A stretch of DNA of 9,271 bases, taken from an uncultured Clostridia bacterium (GTDB taxonomy: Bacteria; Bacillota; Clostridia; TANB77; CAG-508). Shown one piece after another: positions 1 to 4,345 of the stretch. Where the stretch lies: assembly GCA_947589135.1 (NCBI GenBank), contig CANPZT010000048.1:1-9271 (forward strand), given 5' to 3'. Position numbers and translations under genes: made by a program. Positions within the stretch are counted from its first letter, which is position 1, and every line of letters begins with the position of its first letter. The notes beneath the pieces were generated by a model. That model saw only the letters and a program-made list of their open reading frames with translations, did no database searches and was not told where the DNA came from.

Positions 1-55
1 CTTGAGTGGTGGTGTGAGAGGGGAGAAACACAATAAGTGTTATCCTCTACTCGAT
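1..55 (+). mobile_element. Group II intron, 3' end (domain VI), truncated by window edge
   Basis: This is the 3' terminus of a bacterial group II self-splicing intron; the ribozyme body, domain V and any reverse transcriptase lie left of the window. Bases 16-52 fold into a domain VI hairpin: 16-18 pair with 50-52, A49 is left unpaired, 19-24 pair with 43-48 (one G-U), there is a small internal loop (25-26/42), then 27-31 pair with 37-41 around an AATAA loop. The bulged A49 is the seventh base from the end at 55, the expected place for the branch-point adenosine, and the element ends in GAT, fitting the usual AY 3' terminus. The GAGTGGTGGTGTGAGAGG lead-in also looks like bacterial intron 3' ends as I remember them. 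The fold is seen in the sequence; the identity is inferred. The 3' exon would start at 56, only 14 bases from the stop codon of the opposing DUF1836 gene. Confidence 0.8.
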
Positions 56-69
56 TTCATTATACAATT

Positions 70-591
70 TTAATTTTTTAAAAAAACTTTTTTAACATAA
101 AGCCTATTTGCAAAAGATTGAACAACATTTCTTAAAAGATATTGTTCCTGAGTAAGTTTATTGTGGTCAATATAATTCTCTCCAATAAAAGTTAATCTAA
201 TTGCTTTTTCTACTTCATTGCAAAATAAATTGTAAGCTTGTTTAGTAGGAGAAGTTTTTATTGCAAGTTCTATTAATTTTTTAATATCTTCTATACTATA
301 AACTTGTTTTAAGGTAAATACAACAAATAAATAAGCTATGTGCTCTTTACTATATTTTTTATTTATAGGGGGCTTTACAACGCCATGTTTTACATAGTTA
401 TTAATCATGGTTTTTGTTATAAATTTACCATCTTTTTCATCGTCTTCCTTTAAATAGCTAGATAAATAATTGTCTAATAGAGATACAACTTGATCTAAAT
501 ATAAATCGATATTTGGAAGTTCTCGCCATCTTGGAAGGTGAAAATTTTTTATTTCTTCATTATAATTAATTAGTGTTTCTAGTGTTTCCAT
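70..591 (-). CDS. DUF1836 family protein with MerR-like helix-turn-helix
   Basis: A 173-aa protein recognised as DUF1836 by the segment LPRWRELPNIDLYLDQV (residues 19-35) followed by a MerR-like DNA-binding region at about 57-100 (a TMINNYVKHGVVKPP helix-turn-wing pattern, then KYSKEHIAYLFVVFTLKQV). The C-terminal third is helical. No membrane segment or signal peptide is seen. The family is widespread in Firmicutes and generally lacks an assigned role; a DNA-binding regulator is the natural inference. I chose the ATG at 591 because AAGAGGT sits 7-8 bases upstream and a strong promoter lies just above it. An in-frame ATG at 702 would start upstream of that promoter's -35 box. The gene is divergent from the acyl ligase, with palindromes between them, so it may control that gene, itself, or both. 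No terminator follows its stop before the group II intron end. Confidence 0.85.
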   Translation of the reverse strand: METLETLINYNEEIKNFHLPRWRELPNIDLYLDQVVSLLDNYLSSYLKEDDEKDGKFITKTMINNYVKHGVVKPPINKKYSKEHIAYLFVVFTLKQVYSIEDIKKLIELAIKTSPTKQAYNLFCNEVEKAIRLTFIGENYIDHNKLTQEQYLLRNVVQSFANRLYVKKVFLKN

Positions 592-649
592 AAAATTACC
601 TCTTATAATATTAGCATAATAGCTATTTACAAAATTTATTTGCAAAAAC

Positions 650-678
650 ATCATAACATTTTTAGAAGAGTTAGTCAA
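650..678 (-). promoter_or_regulatory. SigA-type promoter of the DUF1836 gene
   Basis: Read on the minus strand, TTGACT (678-673) and TATGAT (655-650) are separated by exactly 17 bases. The -10 box is preceded by TG one base upstream, giving an extended -10. Transcription would start near 643, leaving a leader of about 50 bases before the ATG at 591. The -35 box is only 5 bases from the -35 box of the divergent ligase promoter. Confidence 0.75.
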
Positions 679-683
679 CTTTA

Positions 684-710
684 TTGACATGTTATCGCAC
701 ATGTGATAAT
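684..710 (+). promoter_or_regulatory. Probable promoter of the acyl ligase gene
   Basis: TTGACA (684-689) is a perfect -35 box. The best -10 candidate is GATAAT (705-710), with a short 15-base spacer; TAATCT (707-712) gives 17 bases but a poorer match. The spacer carries an imperfect palindrome and the start region carries a perfect one, as expected for a repressible promoter. The exact -10 box is uncertain. Confidence 0.5.
692..709. promoter_or_regulatory. Imperfect 18-bp palindrome in the divergent promoter region
   Basis: TTATCGCACATGTGATAA pairs 7 of 9 positions with its own reverse complement, failing only at the third and innermost pairs from the centre. It covers the spacer and -10 region of the ligase promoter. 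It is a candidate operator, perhaps for the neighbouring DUF1836 protein; that link is inference. Confidence 0.4.
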
Positions 711-727
711 CTAGTATTGAATACTAG
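711..727. promoter_or_regulatory. Perfect 17-bp palindrome, FapR-like operator candidate
   Basis: CTAGTATTGAATACTAG has 8-bp arms around a single G. It sits just after the -10 region and ends 3 bases before the AAGGAG ribosome site of the ligase gene. The AGTA-N5-TACT arrangement matches, as I recall it, the spacing of operators for FapR, the malonyl-CoA-responsive repressor of lipid synthesis in Firmicutes. A lipid-related target makes that attractive, but FapR is not in this window and the DUF1836 protein is an alternative binder. Confidence 0.5.
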
Positions 728-742
728 ATAAGGAGTAAAAAT

Positions 743-2467
743 ATGGAGAGAGAAATATATTTTGAATCACCTAATTGTGAAAATATAAAGGAATTAATAT
801 ATTATGCTGTAGAAAAATATTCAGAAAATATCGCATATATAATAAAAGAAAAGAAAGAAAAAGAAGTAAAGTACAAAAATATTACATATAAAAAATTATT
901 GGAAGATATAAATGCATTAGGTACAAAATTTTATGAATTAGGATTTAAAAATAAAAGAGTTGCAATTGTTGGAAGAAATAGATATGAATGGGCTATAACA
1001 CATTTAGCCAATCTTTTAGGTGGAATTGTATCTGTACCACTTGACAAAGAATTACAAGTAGATGAATTAGAAAGTTGTTTAATTAGAAGTAAAGCAGATG
1101 TTGTAGTTTTTGATGAAAAATATAAAGAGAATATAAAAGAAATACAAAAAAGAGGAAATGGAAACTTAAAAGAATATATTTGTATGAGTAAGTTAGAAGA
1201 CTATAAAGATATAGAAACATTATTAGAGGAAGGCTATAAGCTAATCGAAGAAGGAAAAAAAGAATATATAGAAGCAGAAATAGATTCATACAAAATGAAT
1301 ATTTTATTATTTACTTCAGGAACAACATCAAAATCAAAAGCAGTTATGCTATCACAAAATAATATTGCTTCAAATGTATATTCTATGTTGTTAGTAGAAG
1401 AAATTTTGCCAACAGACGTAAATTTAGCATTTTTACCATGCCATCATGTTTATGGTTCAACGGCACTAATAGTAATGCTTGCAGCAGGTGTAACAACAGC
1501 ATTTCCAGATGGATTACGATATGTAGCACAAAATCTAAAAGAATACAAAGTAAGTGTATTTATAGGAGTTCCATTATTAATAGAAGCAATTTATAAAAAA
1601 GTAGAGCAAGGAATTGAAAAACAAGGAAAAACAAAAGTAATAGAAATTGCAAAAAAAGTTAGTAATATATTATTAAAATTCCACATTGATATTAGAAGAA
1701 AATTATTTAAGCAAATACTAGATGAACTTGGAGGACATTTAAGATATGTTGTATCAGGAGGAGCACCTTTAGACAAAAAAGTTGCTAAAGGATTTAATGA
1801 ACTGGGTATACGATTAGTACAAGGATATGGATTAACAGAAACAGCTCCAGTTATTGCATCAGAAAATGCAAGAAAGCTAAAATATGGTTCAATAGGAATT
1901 CCAATGGAAAACGTAGAAATTGAATTTGAAAATAAAGACGAAAATGGAATTGGAGAAATTAAAGTAAAAGGTCCTAATGTAATGCTTGGATATTATGAAA
2001 ATGAAGAAGCAACAAAAGAAGTTTTGAAAGATGGATGGTTCTATACAGGAGATTTAGGATATATAGATAAAGATGGATACATATTCATTACAGGAAGAAA
2101 AAAAGATGTAATAGTTTTAAAAAATGGTAAAAAAGTATTTCCAGATGAGCTAGAAGTTTTAATTAATAGATTAGATCTTGTTTCAGAATGTATAGTATTT
2201 GGTATGCCTAATGTAAGTAATAAAGATGATGTTAAATTATCTGTAAAAATTGTATATGATAAAGAAGTAGCAAAAGAAAAATATCCAAATAGTTCAAAAG
2301 AAGAATTAGAAGAAATTATTTGGGAACAAATTAAGGAAATTAATAAAACTTTTCCACCATATAAATATATTAAGCATATGATTTTAACAGATGAAGAGTT
2401 AATAAAAACAACAACAAAGAAAGTTAAAAGAAATGAAGAAATTAAAAAATGTCTTGAAATGAAATAA
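743..2467 (+). CDS. AMP-forming fatty-acyl ligase (long-chain acyl-CoA or acyl-ACP synthetase family)
   Basis: A 574-aa member of the ANL adenylate-forming superfamily, near normal length for a fatty-acyl ligase. It activates a carboxylic acid with ATP to an acyl-adenylate, then transfers it to a thiol carrier. Visible motifs: phosphate-binding loop TSGTTSKSKAV (191-201), VSGGAPL (337-343), GYGLTE (361-366), YTGDLG with the ribose-binding Asp437, hinge GRKKD (451-455), and C-terminal TTTKKVKR (556-563) in which Lys560 is the adenylation lysine. The usual GKIxR is KKVKR here, and the loop has S/S/A where many relatives have G/P/G. The conserved catalytic residues are present, so activity is expected. 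No membrane segment is evident. The start is set by AAGGAG at 730-735. Long-chain fatty acid is the likeliest substrate but is not proved; CoA versus acyl-carrier protein cannot be told from sequence. It ends at a strong shared hairpin. Confidence 0.9.
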   Translation: MEREIYFESPNCENIKELIYYAVEKYSENIAYIIKEKKEKEVKYKNITYKKLLEDINALGTKFYELGFKNKRVAIVGRNRYEWAITHLANLLGGIVSVPLDKELQVDELESCLIRSKADVVVFDEKYKENIKEIQKRGNGNLKEYICMSKLEDYKDIETLLEEGYKLIEEGKKEYIEAEIDSYKMNILLFTSGTTSKSKAVMLSQNNIASNVYSMLLVEEILPTDVNLAFLPCHHVYGSTALIVMLAAGVTTAFPDGLRYVAQNLKEYKVSVFIGVPLLIEAIYKKVEQGIEKQGKTKVIEIAKKVSNILLKFHIDIRRKLFKQILDELGGHLRYVVSGGAPLDKKVAKGFNELGIRLVQGYGLTETAPVIASENARKLKYGSIGIPMENVEIEFENKDENGIGEIKVKGPNVMLGYYENEEATKEVLKDGWFYTGDLGYIDKDGYIFITGRKKDVIVLKNGKKVFPDELEVLINRLDLVSECIVFGMPNVSNKDDVKLSVKIVYDKEVAKEKYPNSSKEELEEIIWEQIKEINKTFPPYKYIKHMILTDEELIKTTTKKVKRNEEIKKCLEMK

Positions 2468-2515
2468 TAAAATAACAGAGTTAATTTTAGACATTTTTAT
2501 AAATATAAGACAATA

Positions 2516-2552
2516 AAAGGAAATTGAATTTAATCAATTTCCTTTATTTTTA
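2516..2552 (+). terminator. Bidirectional intrinsic terminator between convergent genes
   Basis: A perfect 12-bp stem (AAAGGAAATTGA at 2516-2527 with TCAATTTCCTTT at 2534-2545) and a 6-base loop is followed by ATTTTT on the + strand, ending the acyl ligase transcript. On the minus strand the same stem is followed by TTATTG, a weaker U-tract, so it may also end the DUF1064 transcript. The stop codon of the DUF1064 gene (2530-2532) lies in the loop, so the hairpin's right arm is the last codons of that gene. Confidence 0.85.
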
Positions 2553-2883
2553 AATGATATTTATCTTCAAAAACTTTCTTTTTTGCAATATATTCTTTTG
2601 TCTTAAAACCTTTAACATCAATTACTTCTGTTGAATTATCTTTATTAAATACAATGAAATCTGCTTTATACTTTAAGCCAGGTGCCAAAATAAATATAGG
2701 TTGCAGACAAAAGCCATTAATTTCTTGTGCTTGCAGACGAAGTTTTAGTTCACAATAATAGTCCGCTTCTTTTTGACTATCAAAAGTATGCCCATCAACA
2801 GATACCTTTGTAGATCTATATTTGCTTTTTCTTTTTGTTCCATTTGTAAAATTTTTGTAATCTTCAACACTCCAATGCTCCAT
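2530..2883 (-). CDS. DUF1064 phage-type PD-(D/E)XK nuclease-like protein
   Basis: A 117-aa protein closely fitting DUF1064, a family mostly found in phages and prophages of Gram-positive bacteria. The family pattern is present: KYRSTKVSVDGHTFDSQKEADYY written in parts as KYRSTKV (21-27), DGHTFDSQKEA (30-40), LQPIF (60-64), KYKADFIV (71-78), VIDVKG (87-92) and TKEYIAKKKVFEDKY (95-109). Glu39, Asp75 and the Asp89-x-Lys91 pair look like the catalytic set of the PD-(D/E)XK nuclease fold, which suggests DNA cleavage; the biochemical role is inferred. The length is normal for the family, so it is not a fragment. No other phage gene is nearby and it has its own promoter, so it seems to be a domesticated or stranded phage gene. 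The ATG at 2883 follows AGGAGA with about 8-9 bases of spacing. The last codons overlap the terminator hairpin. Confidence 0.85.
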   Translation of the reverse strand: MEHWSVEDYKNFTNGTKRKSKYRSTKVSVDGHTFDSQKEADYYCELKLRLQAQEINGFCLQPIFILAPGLKYKADFIVFNKDNSTEVIDVKGFKTKEYIAKKKVFEDKYHLKIKEID

Positions 2884-2916
2884 AAATATCTTCTCCTAAG
2901 TTTTATTTCAATTGAT

Positions 2917-2945
2917 ATTATATAGAAAAAATAAAAAATCTGCAA
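2917..2945 (-). promoter_or_regulatory. SigA-type promoter of the DUF1064 gene
   Basis: On the minus strand TTGCAG (2945-2940) and a perfect TATAAT (2922-2917) are separated by 17 bases. The start site would be near 2910, giving a leader of about 27 bases that contains the AGGAGA ribosome site. Confidence 0.7.
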
Positions 2946-2996
2946 GTGAGTATCAACATTTTAAGTTTATACATAAAATAAACTAGAGGTGTTATT

Positions 2997-3512
2997 ATGA
3001 TAAAATATGAAGAATTAAGTAAAATGCTAGAAAAAAACAAAAATATTCCATATCCACCAATTCCAAATTTATATGGAAATAAAAGATATGTAAATTTAAT
3101 TTATGAAAATTTTGCAGGGAAAGATGGGGAATTAACAGCTATTACACAATACATTTATGAACATATTGATTTTAAAGGAAAAGAAGAAATTAGTAAAATT
3201 TTATTAAACATAGCGATTGAAGAAATGCATCATATAAACATATTAGGAGAAATTTTAGTAAAATTAGGAGCAAAGCCATTTTTTGTAAATGCTAATCAAA
3301 AAGAGTGGAGTGCAAGTAATGTAAAATATCAAATAAATGATTTAGCTGATGCAATGAAGATTAATATTTCTTCTGAAGAATCAGCAATAGCAGGATATAG
3401 GAGATTAATGCAATATACAAATAATGTCTATTTAAGAAAAGTTTATGAGAGAATTATTTTAGATGAGAAAACTCATTTAGAAATATTTAAAAAAATTTTA
3501 GAGAGTTGCTAG
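2997..3512 (+). CDS. Ferritin-like di-iron protein (rubrerythrin/bacterioferritin-like)
   Basis: A 171-aa soluble, all-helical protein with the metal-ligand pattern of the ferritin-like superfamily: Glu45 in GELTAITQY, a first Glu-x-x-His in IEEMHH (Glu75/Glu76 with His78/His79), Glu127/128 in SSEESAIAGY, and a second Glu-x-x-His in DEKTHLEIF (Glu157, His160). This is the usual four-helix layout for a carboxylate-bridged di-iron or di-manganese site. Such proteins store iron or detoxify peroxide and oxygen; which applies here cannot be read from sequence. There is no C-terminal rubredoxin domain, so it is not a classical rubrerythrin. The N-terminal 40 residues are Pro- and Tyr-rich (IPYPPIPNLYG), as in some spore-associated or Mn-catalase-like relatives, though that resemblance is loose. 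AGAGGT at 2985-2990 sets the ATG. It is a single-gene unit followed by two hairpins. Confidence 0.8.
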   Translation: MIKYEELSKMLEKNKNIPYPPIPNLYGNKRYVNLIYENFAGKDGELTAITQYIYEHIDFKGKEEISKILLNIAIEEMHHINILGEILVKLGAKPFFVNANQKEWSASNVKYQINDLADAMKINISSEESAIAGYRRLMQYTNNVYLRKVYERIILDEKTHLEIFKKILESC

Positions 3513-3526
3513 TTGTACTAATAACG

Positions 3527-3553
3527 TATCTGTTTGAACTAATAGAACAGATA
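3527..3553 (+). other. Inverted repeat downstream of the ferritin-like gene
   Basis: TATCTGTT (3527-3534) and AACAGATA (3546-3553) form an 8-bp perfect stem with an 11-base loop. No U-tract follows, so it may be an RNA 3'-end stabilising hairpin rather than a terminator. Confidence 0.4.
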
Positions 3554-3571
3554 TATATAAGTTTTCCGTAA

Positions 3572-3608
3572 GTTAAGAGGCAGAAAAAAATTTTTTCTGC
3601 CTCTTAAC
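3572..3608. terminator. 37-bp near-perfect palindrome, probable bidirectional terminator
   Basis: Two 18-bp arms, starting GTTAAGAGGCAG and ending CTGCCTCTTAAC, flank a single A at 3590; the centre is A7T6. It lies between convergent transcripts (the ferritin-like gene and the toxin-antitoxin operon). In each direction an A-tract, U-tract and GC-containing stem are available, so it can end transcription both ways. The U-tract lies inside the palindrome instead of after it, which is unusual. A small mobile-element remnant is an alternative. Confidence 0.6.
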
Positions 3609-3634
3609 ACATTTTTAATGAATAATATAACTTA

Positions 3635-3908
3635 TTAAAATAAATCAGAATGAGAACCTGTTCTAGAAACTGTTAATATTAATTTATCTTTTTCAATACA
3701 ATAAATTAAAAGCCAATCAGGCTGAATATGACATTCTTTGAATCCGTTTATAATTACCAGTTAAATAATGATCTTTGTATTTAGCCGGCAAAGTTTTTTC
3801 TTCTAATAATAATTGAACAACAACCTTTAATTTATTAATATCATAACCTCTTTTTTGAATTGATTTATAATCTTTTTTAAATTGATTGCTATATCTAATT
3901 TTTAGCAC
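3635..3908 (-). pseudogene. yafQ: YafQ-family mRNA interferase toxin, disrupted by a single-base frameshift
   Basis: The intact reading from a GTG at 3908 gives MLKIRYSNQFKKDYKSIQKR and continues through DHYLTGNYK (residue 54, ending at 3747), then goes out of frame and stops after 63 aa at 3717. Skipping one base, C on the minus strand at 3746, restores GFKECHIQPDWLLIY and then SRTGSHSDLF, ending at TAA 3635-3637. The repaired product is 90 aa, the normal YafQ length, with the ECHI-PDWLLIY and GSHSDLF motifs that carry the catalytic histidines and aspartate. Those motifs are lost in the shifted frame, so the toxin as sequenced should be inactive. YafQ proteins are ribosome-dependent endoribonucleases neutralised by DinJ. 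The GTG start overlaps the antitoxin stop by one base (TAGTG), with GAGGAG upstream for translation coupling. The frameshift could be real decay or a sequencing error. Confidence 0.85.
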
Positions 3909-4177
3909 TATTTATCCAACTCCTCAAACATTTCATTTACACTATCAAAGGTTTTACTTAAATTTTTACCATTCTTTGTATCTTCAATTGCTTGTATAGT
4001 TTCTTTATTAAATTTAGGTTTTCTAATTTCAAAAGGAATTCCATCATTTAATATGACTTGATTTAAAAACACATTAATAGCTTCAGTAATAGATAAACCT
4101 AAATCATTTAATGTTTCTTCAGCTCTTTGCTTAACACTAGGTTCTATTCTTATATGCAAAGTATCTGTTTTAGCCAT
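3908..4177 (-). CDS. dinJ: RelB/DinJ-family antitoxin
   Basis: An 89-aa antitoxin of the type II toxin-antitoxin class. The N-terminal half is a ribbon-helix-helix DNA-binding domain (TDTLHIRIEPSVKQRAEE, then LGLSITEAINVFLNQVI), and the signature GIPFEIRKP at about 46-54 is characteristic of RelB/DinJ. The C-terminal third (TKNGKNLSKTFDSVNEMFEELDK, read in part) would wrap the toxin. It would bind YafQ and repress its own operon. The ATG at 4177 was chosen because a perfect AGGAGG (4191-4186) lies 8 bases upstream. A GTG at 4186 in the same frame overlaps that ribosome site and is unlikely. It is intact while its toxin partner is frameshifted, so it may persist as an autoregulator or as a protection against related toxins. 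Confidence 0.9.
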   Translation of the reverse strand: MAKTDTLHIRIEPSVKQRAEETLNDLGLSITEAINVFLNQVILNDGIPFEIRKPKFNKETIQAIEDTKNGKNLSKTFDSVNEMFEELDK

Positions 4178-4207
4178 AACCAACACCTCCTATATTCTAT
4201 TATATGT

Positions 4208-4236
4208 ATTGTATCACATTTTATACACAAATGCAA
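4208..4236 (-). promoter_or_regulatory. Promoter of the toxin-antitoxin operon, with internal inverted repeat
   Basis: On the minus strand TTGCAT (4236-4231) and TACAAT (4213-4208) are 17 bases apart, with TG one base upstream of the -10 box (extended -10). Within it, TGTAT (4210-4214) and ATACA (4223-4227) form an inverted repeat with an 8-base gap across the spacer and -10 box. That is where a RelB/DinJ autoregulatory operator would be expected; the operator role is inferred. Confidence 0.65.
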
Positions 4237-4262
4237 CACAAAACAAAAATTTTCATAAAGTG

Positions 4263-4277
4263 TACTTAACTTAAGTA
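4263..4277. repeat. Perfect 15-bp palindrome upstream of the toxin-antitoxin promoter
   Basis: TACTTAACTTAAGTA has 7-bp arms around a single C. It lies in the gap between the end of the P-type ATPase gene and the toxin-antitoxin promoter, 27 bases upstream of the -35 box. It could be a regulator site or a weak hairpin; no function can be assigned. Confidence 0.35.
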
Positions 4278-4345
4278 TACAGGAGTAGGACTTGTATCAA
4301 AGCCCTAAAAATAAAAAAATATAGCAAAGATAATATATATTAAAT

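Noticed and set aside
592..702. Longer N-terminus for the DUF1836 protein starting at 702
   Set aside because: That start lies upstream of the gene's own -35 box and has no ribosome site, whereas the ATG at 591 has AAGAGGT and begins near the family-conserved region.
2745..2945. Minus-strand frame of 66 aa overlapping the DUF1064 gene
   Set aside because: It is out of frame with a clearly recognisable family protein on the same strand, spans that gene's promoter, and its translation has no recognisable pattern.
3717..3908. The 63-aa shifted toxin frame as a genuine short protein
   Set aside because: The last nine residues match nothing, and removal of one base restores the full YafQ C-terminus, so this is a frameshifted pseudogene.
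4287..4306. Hairpin considered as terminator of the ATPase gene
   Set aside because: On the minus strand the T-runs precede the stem instead of following it, and on the plus strand A-runs follow, so neither orientation has terminator form.
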